A stretch of DNA of 64,000 nucleotides. Origin: Roseateles violae (GTDB taxonomy: Bacteria; Pseudomonadota; Gammaproteobacteria; Burkholderiales; Burkholderiaceae_C). Made by a program: the position numbers and the translations under genes. The notes below the pieces were generated by a model. That model saw nothing but the letters and a program-made list of their open reading frames with translations, made no database searches and was not told the origin of the DNA. How positions within the stretch are numbered: position 1 is the first letter of the stretch; each line of letters opens with the position of its first letter. The stretch lies in contig NZ_JAUHHC010000002.1 of the NCBI RefSeq assembly GCF_030410485.1, forward strand, positions 310,001-374,000. The letters run 5' to 3'. This document shows, piece by piece, positions 7,527-18,453 of the stretch.

Positions 7527-9836
7527 TCAGTTTTGAAGAATCTTCGATCCCTTCATCACGATGTTGCTAGACGCCTTCACGTTGACCTTGCCCGTTCCGG
7601 TGACTGTGATGTCCTTGCCGGTGATGGTGATGGTCCCGTCTTTCTTCATCGTGATCGCAGCTTCACCGGTGACGATGGAGACCGAGTCGCCCGCATCGAT
7701 GACCAAGTTTTTGCCGATCTTCAGCGCATCGTCTTTGCCAACCTTGGCGCTGCGCCCCCCTTCGATCGTGCGTGACTCGTCAGCACCCACCTTGATGGAC
7801 AAGGCCTGGCCGACATCGAGCGAGCGTGCGGCGCCGACCTTGACGGTCTGCGCCGCGCCGACGCTGGTGCTCTGCGACGCTCCTACGCTCACCGTCTGGT
7901 TGGCGCCGATTGTTACCGATTGCATGGCGCCAATCGCCACTTCCTGGGCGGCGCCGATAGCGATCGTCTCGTTGACGCCCACCGCATGCGTGCGCTGCAG
8001 CGCGACAGTCTTGGTTTCGTTGGCGCCTACCGAGACCGAGCGGTTGGCGCCAATACTAATCGTCTCGTCGGCGCCCACGCTCTCGGTACGGTTCACGCCG
8101 ATGGTGATCTGCTCGTTCTGGTCCACCGTCTCGGTGCGATTCCGGTGGACCGTGATGGTCTCGTTCTTGTCGACCGTTTCAGCGCGGTTGCCATGCACGG
8201 TGATCGTCTCGTTGTTGTCCACCGTCTCCGTCCGGTCATGCTTGACATGCGTCGTCTCGTCGTTGTCGACGGTCTTCTTGCGGTCATGCCCGACCCAATG
8301 CGTCTCGTCGTTCTCGACCTCGATGTCCTGGTTCTTCTCCGCATGGAGCCACAGCTGCTCGCTGCCCGCCTTGTCCTCGAAGCGGATCGCGTTGGCGTTG
8401 CCGTAGCCACCGCCCTTGCTAGAGCGGGTGAGGATGCCGGATTGCGTGGCATTGGCCGGCAGCTCCCAGGGGGGCATCTGCTCGGCGTTGTAGACGCGGC
8501 CGGTGATCAGTGGCTGGTCCGGGTCGCCCTCGAGGAAGTCGACGACGACCTCCTGGCCGATGCGCGGGATGTCGACGATGCCGAAGTTCTTGCCGGCCCA
8601 GGGATGCGAGACGCGCACCCAGCAGGAGCTCTTCTCGTTCTTGTCCTTGCGGCCGTAGCGATCCCAGTGGAACAGCAGCTTCACGCGGCCGTACTTGTCG
8701 GTGAAGAGTTCCTCGCCGCTGGGGCCAACGACCAGCGCCGTCTGAGGCCCCTGAACGAAGGGCTTGGGCGTGCGCCGCGGCGGGCGAAACTGCTGGGTCG
8801 AGGGCGTGGCCGAGAACTCGCAGTGGAAGGCGCCCGCCGGATTGCCGGATTCGTAGCCATCGACCTGGGCCCGCGCCGACAGCGCGGTGATCAGGTACTC
8901 GTCGTTCTGGTCGGCGCGCGGGTGGCGGGTCAGCTTAAGGAGGCGGCCGACCTCGATGCCCTGCGCGTTCGACGCGCCCTGCAGGCGCTGGAACGGGGTC
9001 TGCAGCTCGTCCATGCGGTCCTCGGCCCATTGCGAGCCGTCGCCGGCCTGCACGTAGTCGCCCTGGAAGTCGAACACCTCGTAGTCCGACAGGCTGTAGG
9101 CGCGGCTCTTGTCGGCCTTGACCGCCAGATCTGTCGAGGGGCGCTCGAAATCGTAGCTGGCCAGCACCACCTTGCCGCTGCGCACCTCGCGCGAGAAGCG
9201 CCAGTCGGACACGCATTCGAGGTCTGGCGAGCGGTCGGCGCCCGGTTCGACATAGGGCAGCGAGGGGCAGTCCGGCGCCGCGTCATGCGCGCTTTGCGAA
9301 TCGACCAGCACCAGCTTGTGCGCGCCGTCGCTGTGCTCGAAATACCAGTAGATGCCCTCATGCTCCAGCAGTCGGGCGACGAAGTTGTAGTCGCTCTCGC
9401 GGTATTGCACGCAGTACACCCATTTGCGGTAGCTGCGGAACAGCTTGAACTCGAAGCTGGCGACGCCGTGGTCCTCGAACACCTTCTTGACGATGTCCGG
9501 CACGCTCTGCTCCTGAAAGATGCGGCAGTCCACGGTGCGGGTCAGGAACCACAGCCAGGGATAGACGCTGGCGTGATAGGCGAAGTAGCGGCCCTGGTGC
9601 GGGCCGAGGCCGAAGCGGGTCACGTAGCCATGGAAATGGCGCTTGGCGCCGTCGCGCAACTGAACAGTCACGGTCACCGGCTTGCCCAGCAGATCCTCTG
9701 GCTTGAGGTCGGGCTTGGGGCTGAGCAGGCGCAGCTGCATCTCACCGAGCATGCTCAGGCCGGCCGAGGCGGTCATGGACTCGAACAGCAGATCCTCGGG
9801 GGGCAGGGGCGTAGCGATCGCGATCGGCGGAGGCAT
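7527..9836 (-). CDS. vgrG: Type VI spike protein VgrG (TssI)
   Basis: 769 residues. N-terminal gp27-like base (residues about 10-380; VYCVQYRESDYNFVARLLEHEGIYWYF is diagnostic), then a gp5-like OB/spike domain (FTDKYGRVKLLFHWDR; WVRVSHPWAGKNFG; RIGQEVVVDFLEGDPDQPLITGRVYN). The C-terminal third is a long beta-helix with a 16-residue period (two octads), annotated separately. There is no obvious enzymatic extension, so it is a structural VgrG whose cargo is probably the downstream DUF4150/nuclease set. The final residues (VKASSNIVMKGSKILQN) are the usual end of VgrG spikes. A 74-bp gap separates it from the upstream unknown gene. Confidence 0.97.
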   Translation of the reverse strand: MPPPIAIATPLPPEDLLFESMTASAGLSMLGEMQLRLLSPKPDLKPEDLLGKPVTVTVQLRDGAKRHFHGYVTRFGLGPHQGRYFAYHASVYPWLWFLTRTVDCRIFQEQSVPDIVKKVFEDHGVASFEFKLFRSYRKWVYCVQYRESDYNFVARLLEHEGIYWYFEHSDGAHKLVLVDSQSAHDAAPDCPSLPYVEPGADRSPDLECVSDWRFSREVRSGKVVLASYDFERPSTDLAVKADKSRAYSLSDYEVFDFQGDYVQAGDGSQWAEDRMDELQTPFQRLQGASNAQGIEVGRLLKLTRHPRADQNDEYLITALSARAQVDGYESGNPAGAFHCEFSATPSTQQFRPPRRTPKPFVQGPQTALVVGPSGEELFTDKYGRVKLLFHWDRYGRKDKNEKSSCWVRVSHPWAGKNFGIVDIPRIGQEVVVDFLEGDPDQPLITGRVYNAEQMPPWELPANATQSGILTRSSKGGGYGNANAIRFEDKAGSEQLWLHAEKNQDIEVENDETHWVGHDRKKTVDNDETTHVKHDRTETVDNNETITVHGNRAETVDKNETITVHRNRTETVDQNEQITIGVNRTESVGADETISIGANRSVSVGANETKTVALQRTHAVGVNETIAIGAAQEVAIGAMQSVTIGANQTVSVGASQSTSVGAAQTVKVGAARSLDVGQALSIKVGADESRTIEGGRSAKVGKDDALKIGKNLVIDAGDSVSIVTGEAAITMKKDGTITITGKDITVTGTGKVNVKASSNIVMKGSKILQN
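7704..8279 (-). repeat. In-frame 48-bp degenerate repeats encoding the VgrG beta-helix
   Basis: Twelve consecutive 16-residue units can be read from KKTVDNDETTHVKHDR to SAKVGKDDALKIGKNL. Each unit is two octads of the form [T/S]xxVGxNxT-xxIGxNx. The early units have Asp-Asn/His-Arg faces (ETVDNNETITVHGNR) and the later ones Gly-Ala faces (SVGANETKTV). This is the gp5/VgrG triple-stranded needle; the period is exact across all units with no indels. Confidence 0.85.
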
Positions 9837-9910
9837 GGGTAGATGGTTGGCGCTGGTGCATGCGCGGTAAAGCGACGAAAGTCATTCAATCCACCGGCTG
9901 TTGCACCGGC

Positions 9911-10626
9911 TCAGACCTCGCGCAGCCGCTGGCCAGTCGGCCCCGCCGTGTACGAGTGCAGCAGCCGGCGCGGCGCTGGCCGGGCACTGAGCGGACCGCC
10001 GTCGGAGCATTGCCCCAGATGGAGGAGCTGTCGGCCACCGCCGGAGCGCCGTTCGGCCGGCCGGTCGCGCCGACCGTCCCAGCCCCTCGGATCCTGCATC
10101 GGCGCCGCGCGGCCGAGCAGCAATACCGCGCCGGCTGGGATCTCCTGCAGGTCCACGATGTCCATTGGATTTCCCCAGCTCGACAGCACGGCGTTCAAAT
10201 CGCGGTCGACCAGCTCGCTCAGCCAGCCCCCTTGCTCGTGGCCAAGGCGCAGCCGTCCGCTGAGTGGATCGGTCAGCGGCGCGCCGGAGCCGCGCTCGTC
10301 ATCGTCGAAGTCGCCATGGGCGCGAAAGGCGCGCAGCGGCAGCCGGGTGATCTGTAGCTCGGGCCAGGCGGAGAACATCGGGGGCTGAGCGTTGGCGATG
10401 ACTTGGAGCTTATGCAGCAGCAGGCGCAACTCATCGAGCTGCCAGGGATCGTCTGCGCGCCGAGCCAACTGGTCCAGCGCACCGCTCGTGTCCACCAGCA
10501 GCGGTCGCAGGCTCCGCAGCAGTTCATCGCAGCTCAGGCGGGCGGCATCGTCAAGCCCCAGCGGGCCGGGTCGACGGAAGGCAGCGAAACCAGGCCGCGA
10601 AGACAGGGAGGGGAGGGATGCGGGTC

Positions 10627-10630
<4 letters not shown>
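9911..10630 (-). CDS. Conserved unknown protein between clpV and vgrG
   Basis: 239 residues; ATG 10630 forms an ATGA overlap with the clpV stop, strong support for expression. The N-terminal half is helical with a leucine-rich stretch (WQLDELRLLLHKLQVIANAQ), the middle is acidic (FRAHGDFDDDERGSG), followed by RLRLGHEQGGWLSELVDRDLNAVLSSWGNPMDIVDL. The final 50 residues are Arg/Gly-rich with many basic positions. No signal or TM. I recognise no family. Position suggests a T6SS accessory, perhaps involved in sheath recycling or VgrG handling, but that is inference only. Confidence 0.6.
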
Positions 10631-13291
<2,661 letters not shown>

Positions 13292-13299
<8 letters not shown>

Positions 13300-14398
13300 T
13301 GTGGGCTCCTTGGCGCAGCAAGGCGCAGGTGTCGGGGCGCAGCCGCAGATCGCCGCGGTCGCGTTCGCGGCCGCGGCCGCCGAGCCATGCGCTCAAGCCC
13401 AGCCGCACACGGCGGCCCAGGCGCGGCTCCGGCAGCTCGGCATGGGCCAGGATCAGCTGCACATCCCAGCGCAACTGCAAGCCCACGTACAGCCGCACCC
13501 AGTCGCCCAGCAGCGGCCAGGCATGGCCGTCGGGCAGGAAGCCGAGGTACTGTGCCAAGGTCAACGGCCCGAGGGCGATGCGGAACTTGTACTGCCGGTC
13601 CAGCAGCTTGCGCCCGCCACTGGCGTTGTGGCCCAGCCGGGCCGCGGGCAGGGCGCTGCGCTCGGGCCGGCCGAGCGCGAAACCCAGCCGGCTGCGGTCC
13701 TGCGGGTCCAGCAGCAGCCATTGCGCGATATGCGGCTCCAGCCGCACCGGCACGCGGAAATACTGGGCCAGCAGCTTGCAGAGCCCCTCGGCGTTGCGGC
13801 TGCGCACGCCCAGCAGGCCAGCTTGGAACAGCTGGGCTTGGGCCGGCAGGCTGGCGCGCAGCTCCGGGTCGAAGCCGAAGCCCGCGCCCAGCCAGGCGGC
13901 GAAGCGATCCTCGGCGGGGCGGTCGCCCTGTACGGCCGGCTGGGCCTGGGCCCATGCGCGGTAGAACAGGGCCAGCAGGCGGTGGTGGAAGATGTCCAGG
14001 AAACGCAGCAGAGTCGGATCGCCGCGCAGACGCGAGCGCTCGCGCGCGTACTCGGTCAGATGCAGGGGCATCGGCCCCTGTGGCCCCAGCAGGCCCAGGA
14101 AGCGCACGCCCAGGCGCGGCGCGCCGGGGCGAGGCTCAAAGCTCTCTATCGCGGCGGGCGCGAAATCCAGCTCGGCGTCCTGGCCCAGGCGCAGCGCCTC
14201 CTGCGAGGGGCGCGGCGCGCTGCCGAAGCGTGGCCATCGCGGGTGCAGGTTCTCGACCCGGCGAAGCAAGGCGAAGAAATCATGGGCGCGCGGCGCGGTG
14301 CCCACGGCTTCGAACAGCGCGGCGAGCGCGGCCTCGCGCGCCGCGGCATCCGTGGTGTCTGCAGCATCGCTGGTCTCGGCTTGCTGGGCGCGCTTCAT
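13292..14398 (-). CDS. tssG: T6SS baseplate protein TssG
   Basis: 368 residues from ATG 14398, which overlaps the tssF stop (ATGA); longer in-frame readings lie inside tssF. Family landmarks: DFFALLRRVENLHPRWPRFG near the start, then GVRFLGLLGPQGPMPLHLTEYA and LRFLDIFHHRLLALFYRAW, and the C-terminal LTLAQYLGFLPDG. TssG forms the baseplate wedge with TssE, TssF and TssK. The order tssE-tssF-tssG-clpV is the standard arrangement. An alanine-rich acidic segment of about 15 residues precedes the conserved part. Confidence 0.95.
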
Positions 14399-16287
14399 AC
14401 CGTGTCCTGCAGGCCCAGGCGCGGCGGCCAGCGCATCAGCTCGCCGCGCTGGGGCGTTTTCAGGCTCAGCTGCGTGAAGCTGTTGATCGCGGCATGGCGC
14501 GCGAAGAAGCGCTCCAGCAAACTGGCGAACAGGAAGGCGCTGCTGCCCTGGAAGGCCAGCTCGTCCAGTTCCAGCTCCAGTTCGACGCCGGTGCCGAAGC
14601 TCAGCGGCCCTGGCAGCGGCAGGCGTCGCACCACCGAGCGGGCGCGCAGTCCCCGCACGCCCTCGATCTGGCGGCGCCAGGCGGCATCTTCTGGCGGCGC
14701 GTACAGGCTGAGCATCTTGCGCAGGCTGGCGGCGGCTCGCGGCGGTGGCTCGTCCAGCAGCGAGAGATGGTTCAGCGTCAGGTGATTGACCAGACTCCAG
14801 CCGAGCTCGCCGCTGGGGCGTCGGCCGGTCGGTCGGGTCGGGCCGCGCAGCAATTCCACCTGCGTCACCGGCCCGGGCGACTCCAGACGCCACTGCGGCT
14901 TGTCAGCCATGGCGGCGACCTGCGGCAGCAGGGTGGGCAGGTCGCGGTTGCTGACCCAGGCGCTCAGCGAGAGCTGGCGCACGTCCTCTCGGTAGGGTGC
15001 GTGGTGCGGGTCGAGCAGGGACAGGTAAACCTCCTCGCCGACATAGGAGGAGCGAGTGCCCTGTTGTTGCTGGCGTGTCGACAGCAGGCGCGGCTCGCGG
15101 CGCACGGTGTAATAGCCATGGGCGCTGCCGCTCTCGTGGTGGCTGGCATAGAGCGGCAGGAACTTCTGCTGCGCCACCAGTCCGGTGCCGAAGCCGGTCA
15201 CGGTCTCGACGCTATGAACCTCGTAGTCCATCGGCCGGGTGCGGTCCGGCACGACATGGTATTCCCAGGCGCCCGGCCCCAGCTGGATGCGGTCCAGGCG
15301 CTTGCGGAACAGGTTGATGGCCGGCGTACAGAACAGCGCCAGGCTGTGCGCGTCGACCCGGGCCTCGAGCGTGGCATCGCCGCGGCCCAGCAGCAGCAGC
15401 AGCTCGACCTCGTCGGTAGCCAGTGTCGCCAGGCGTTCGGCCAGCGCGCCGCATTCGAAGAAAAGCAGGCGCTGCGGAAGCGCTGCTGTCTCCTGCAGCA
15501 GACGGTAGCCGGAGAAGGCCCGCAGCGACTCGGGCAGCAGGGCCTCGTCGGCGCCAAAGCCCAGCGGACTCAAGCTTTCGGGGCCGCGCCATCCTGCGGC
15601 ACCCAAAGGCTTCTGCTCCTCGGGCTGGGCAGCGCGTACCAGAGTGCCGAGCGGAGCACCCATTAGCAGCTCGTGCAGGCGCATCGCCTGGTCGTCGGGT
15701 GCGCTGATGTAGAAGGCGAGCCGGTCCAGGCCCAACTGGCTGAACAGCAGTCCGCCGCCGCAGCGCAGCCGGACGCTCAAACCGCCGCGCAGGCTCTGGG
15801 CCTGCGGTAGCCGCGCTACGGCCGCGTCGGGCGCATGGCTGAAGTAGCGCACGTCGAGCAGCTCGATCGGCCACAGGGTCAGCTCGTGGGCGGTGCGAAA
15901 TTCGCAATGCGTGTCCTGCCCACGCGCGAGTTCGGACAGCAGCGCGCTGCCGCGCGGGAGCTTGTAGCCCTTCACCAGGTTCGGGTCGGCCGGGTCGATG
16001 GCGCAGCGCGCCACCAGCATCGAGGGCACTGGTGCCAGGAAGTTCGGGTAGCTGGCCTCCAGGAGATGGGCGATCAGGCGAGGCTGCTCGGATTCGAGTT
16101 TCAGCTGCACGCGCGCGGTCAGGAAGGCAAAGCCCTCCAGCAGGCGCTCGACATAGGGGTCGCTGACCTCCATGCCCTCCATGCCCAGGCGGGCGGCGAT
16201 CTTGGGAAACTCCTGGGCGAACTCGGCGCCGACCTCGCGCAGATGGGCCAGTTCGTCTTTGTACAGGCGTAGCAGGCGAGGGTCCAC
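14395..16287 (-). CDS. tssF: T6SS baseplate protein TssF
   Basis: 630 residues. I place the start at GTG 16287: it gives the family start xDPRLLRLYKDELAHLREVGAEFAQEFPKIA and has AAGGAG five bases upstream; a TTG at 16308 would overlap the tssE stop. Landmarks include DPYVERLLEGFAFLTARVQLKL, the repeated SYPNFLAPVPSM region, and a C-terminal FFARHAAINSFTQLSL. TssF is the large wedge protein of the baseplate. The gap to tssE is 17 bp. Confidence 0.95.
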   Translation of the reverse strand: MDPRLLRLYKDELAHLREVGAEFAQEFPKIAARLGMEGMEVSDPYVERLLEGFAFLTARVQLKLESEQPRLIAHLLEASYPNFLAPVPSMLVARCAIDPADPNLVKGYKLPRGSALLSELARGQDTHCEFRTAHELTLWPIELLDVRYFSHAPDAAVARLPQAQSLRGGLSVRLRCGGGLLFSQLGLDRLAFYISAPDDQAMRLHELLMGAPLGTLVRAAQPEEQKPLGAAGWRGPESLSPLGFGADEALLPESLRAFSGYRLLQETAALPQRLLFFECGALAERLATLATDEVELLLLLGRGDATLEARVDAHSLALFCTPAINLFRKRLDRIQLGPGAWEYHVVPDRTRPMDYEVHSVETVTGFGTGLVAQQKFLPLYASHHESGSAHGYYTVRREPRLLSTRQQQQGTRSSYVGEEVYLSLLDPHHAPYREDVRQLSLSAWVSNRDLPTLLPQVAAMADKPQWRLESPGPVTQVELLRGPTRPTGRRPSGELGWSLVNHLTLNHLSLLDEPPPRAAASLRKMLSLYAPPEDAAWRRQIEGVRGLRARSVVRRLPLPGPLSFGTGVELELELDELAFQGSSAFLFASLLERFFARHAAINSFTQLSLKTPQRGELMRWPPRLGLQDTV

Positions 16288-16304
16288 GCCAGCTCCTTGA
16301 GCGC

Positions 16305-16844
16305 TCAAGGGCTCGGCGGCGATGTGGCTGCGCGCACGGCACCGCCAAGCGCGTCACGCAGCTTGACCTGGCCCGACTCCAGGTCCAGCTGGGTGCGCAA
16401 CAGCATCTCCAGAGGTACAGGTGTCGACCACAAGTGGCCGCTGATTTCGAACTCCAGCACATTGTGGGTGTCCAGCACACTGTCTTGTTCCAAGGCCCGC
16501 ACTTCCAGCGTCTCGGCCAGGATGCGTGGCTCGAAGCGCAGAATGGCGCGGCGTATCGCGGCCTCCAGATCGGCCAGTTCGAGTTTGGAGGCGAGTTGCC
16601 CCGAGAGCGGGGGCAGGCCGAAATTGAGCACGCAGCCGGCCAGCTCGGGATAGGCTTCGGCATCCCTGCGGTCCAGCGCCTGCACGGCGTTGAACAGCGC
16701 GCCGAGGTCGCGCAGTACGGCCTGGCGCAGCGCGGCCTTGGACATCACTCGCTGCTCCTCGCCCTCGCTGCGATCCATGCGTCGCTCGTCGCTCAGCCGG
16801 TCGAGGAGGGCGGGCTGCAGGCGCTGGTGGGCTTCGCTGGGCAT
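16305..16844 (-). CDS. tssE: T6SS baseplate protein TssE (gp25-like)
   Basis: 179 residues with the gp25-like fold: LQPALLDRLSDE near the N-terminus, LRDLGALFNA, CVLNFGLPPLSG, then the helix-strand IRRAILRFEPRILAETLEVRAL, and the C-terminal WSTPVPLEMLLRTQLDLESGQV. TssE initiates the wedge and sits at the sheath base. Start ATG 16844 lies 14 bp after the Hcp-like stop. The charged linker RRMDRSEGEEQRVMS is typical of the family. Confidence 0.92.
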   Translation of the reverse strand: MPSEAHQRLQPALLDRLSDERRMDRSEGEEQRVMSKAALRQAVLRDLGALFNAVQALDRRDAEAYPELAGCVLNFGLPPLSGQLASKLELADLEAAIRRAILRFEPRILAETLEVRALEQDSVLDTHNVLEFEISGHLWSTPVPLEMLLRTQLDLESGQVKLRDALGGAVRAATSPPSP

Positions 16845-16858
16845 GGTTGGTGGAGGCG

Positions 16859-17389
16859 TCAGGCCGGCAGAAGTTCGTCGGAGAATCTGTTCGCGGCGCC
16901 CAGAACGCCGTCGCTGCCTTGGACGCGGTACTCGATTTCCACTCGGGTGAAGGCGAAGCTGACCTGTTCAAGCGTCTCGCCGTGCTCGTTGCAGTCCAGG
17001 TCCAGACCCACCACGCGGGCACCCGACAGGCTCAGCGTGAAGAAGTCGTCCTGGTCTCCACCGGGCTTGCGCAGCGCGAGCCGCAGATCCTTGATCTCGT
17101 CGTTGGTCGCGAGCACGCTCATCAGCGAGGTCGAGCTGCTGTCCAGGCGCTTGCTGACGACCAGCTGCTTGTACTGGCGTCTGGCCGTGGCTTGTCCGGA
17201 GCCGAGCGCCGAGCCGGCCGAGACGCCGAAGCGAAAGCCGTGGGCGGCGATCGCGTTCTGGTGCCCCTTGGCACTGGCCTCCCCCTTGAGCTCGCCTGCG
17301 CGCTTGGTGCGGATGCTCAGATAAATGTCGGCACCGGCGCCTGCAGTGGCGCCGAGGAGATTGCCCTGTACTTCGCCGGTCATGACCAT
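16859..17389 (-). CDS. Second Hcp-like tube protein (TssD family)
   Basis: About 176 residues. ATG 17389 overlaps the upstream stop (TGATG); ATG 17383 is an alternative two codons in. The pattern YLSIRTKRAGELKGEASAKGHQNAIAAHGFRFGVS, followed by QLVVSKRLDSSSTSLMSVLATND and VEIEYRV, is that of the Hcp family, although this copy is clearly diverged from the one at 17917-18387 (it keeps a KGEAS segment and a different C-terminus). Hcp hexamers form the inner tube and may carry cargo. Two different Hcps in one operon suggest mixed tubes or a cargo-specific ring. Confidence 0.82.
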   Translation of the reverse strand: MVMTGEVQGNLLGATAGAGADIYLSIRTKRAGELKGEASAKGHQNAIAAHGFRFGVSAGSALGSGQATARRQYKQLVVSKRLDSSSTSLMSVLATNDEIKDLRLALRKPGGDQDDFFTLSLSGARVVGLDLDCNEHGETLEQVSFAFTRVEIEYRVQGSDGVLGAANRFSDELLPA

Positions 17390-17883
17390 CACCGCTGGTA
17401 CTTGCGTGCCGTGCTGCGCTCGGGCTGGTTCAACGCGCCGCGCAGTTCGGTGGGGATGTCGGTCCTGCTGGGCAATTCCTTGTAGGCCGGCATATTGCGG
17501 CGGCGGCAATGGTCGAAGCAGGTGTCGTTGAGAATCTCGAGCACGTAGCGGACCTTGGCGAGCGTTGACAACTGACCCTGGGCGCGGAATGGGTCGAGCA
17601 CGCCGTCCAGGCGAACCGCAAAACCGCCTGCCTTGATCTTGCGTTGCAGGTCCGCGATATGACGCATCGTGACCGGTCCGAAGAGCCCGTCGACCTCGAT
17701 GCCACTATCGCCCGGCGGAGGCGAGAACGGATCGCCTATTTCGTAGTAAAGGATGCGCATGAGGGCCTGTACCAGCATGACATCAACGGGCTGGTTGTCC
17801 GCCGCGGCACCGACGGAGAAGTCGATGTTGTAGGCCCTGCTGACATTGCCCTTCGGGCTGCGAAACGTCGTCACGAAAGCCAT
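17389..17883 (-). CDS. Peptidoglycan-binding-like T6SS accessory protein
   Basis: 164 residues, ATG 17883. The central segment VDGLFGPVTMRHIADLQRKIK closely follows the PG_binding_1 consensus (VDGxFGxxTxxAVxxFQ), preceded by LVQALMRILYYEIGD and followed by FAVRLDGVLDP. There is no signal peptide or TM, so it either acts in the cytoplasm or is carried out by the apparatus. It lies between two Hcp genes and overlaps the second, which suggests it is a tube-associated partner. No catalytic motif is visible. A role in wall contact during firing is inferred. Confidence 0.65.
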   Translation of the reverse strand: MAFVTTFRSPKGNVSRAYNIDFSVGAAADNQPVDVMLVQALMRILYYEIGDPFSPPPGDSGIEVDGLFGPVTMRHIADLQRKIKAGGFAVRLDGVLDPFRAQGQLSTLAKVRYVLEILNDTCFDHCRRRNMPAYKELPSRTDIPTELRGALNQPERSTARKYQR

Positions 17884-17916
17884 GGCGCTTGCTCCTTCGC
17901 TGCGGCCCGGCGGCGC

Positions 17917-18387
17917 CTAGCGGGTCTCGGTCTTGGCGAGGTCCCAGCCGAACTTGACCTCGCCGCCCAGCGCACCCTTGTCGTCCTGCGGCTTGTAGGC
18001 GAACTCGATGTCCTTGTAGCTGCAGGTGACCTGCTCGAGGATGTCGCCACCGGTGCTGCCACCCGGCGTGACGCTGGTGATGAAGACCTCCTTGAGGGTC
18101 ACGACCAGGAAGTCCTGCTGACCCTCGCCGGCCTTGCGCGAGGTGAGCTTCATCGTCGGAAAGTGCTTGCCCGCCACGCAGTGCTTGGCGAGCACCGGCG
18201 AGGCCTTGTCGTAGTGGTGGGTGAAGTGGAAGTCCGCGGGAATCGCCTTGCCCTTGCCGGTACCGCCGCCCAGACCGCTGGCGGGCTGGCTCACGCCCCA
18301 GTTCCAGGACAGCACCTCGATTTCACCCTTGGGCTTCACCGCCTCGCCGTCGATGCCGTCGAACTTGATGGTCGAATCACTGCTCAT
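17917..18387 (-). CDS. hcp: T6SS tube protein Hcp (TssD)
   Basis: 156 residues from ATG 18387 (AGGAG seven bases upstream; an ATG 24 bp earlier has no such site). Typical Hcp features: IKFDGIDGEAVKPKGEIEVLSWNWGVSQ at the start, DFHFTHHYDKASPVLAKHCVAGKHFPTMKLTSRKAGE in the middle, and VTCSYKDIEFAYKPQ near the end. Hcp forms stacked hexameric rings inside the TssB/C sheath. It lies downstream of tssC with a 66-bp gap. Confidence 0.96.
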   Translation of the reverse strand: MSSDSTIKFDGIDGEAVKPKGEIEVLSWNWGVSQPASGLGGGTGKGKAIPADFHFTHHYDKASPVLAKHCVAGKHFPTMKLTSRKAGEGQQDFLVVTLKEVFITSVTPGGSTGGDILEQVTCSYKDIEFAYKPQDDKGALGGEVKFGWDLAKTETR

Positions 18388-18453
18388 GGAATGCTCCTGA
18401 TGGGTGGACAAGCCCGCCCACGGCTTTGGCCGCGATCGGGCACTAGGAGGCCG

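Noticed and set aside
7920..9842. 640-codon open frame antisense to vgrG
   Set aside because: Composition is typical of an antisense frame in GC-rich DNA, and VgrG is fully supported on the other strand.
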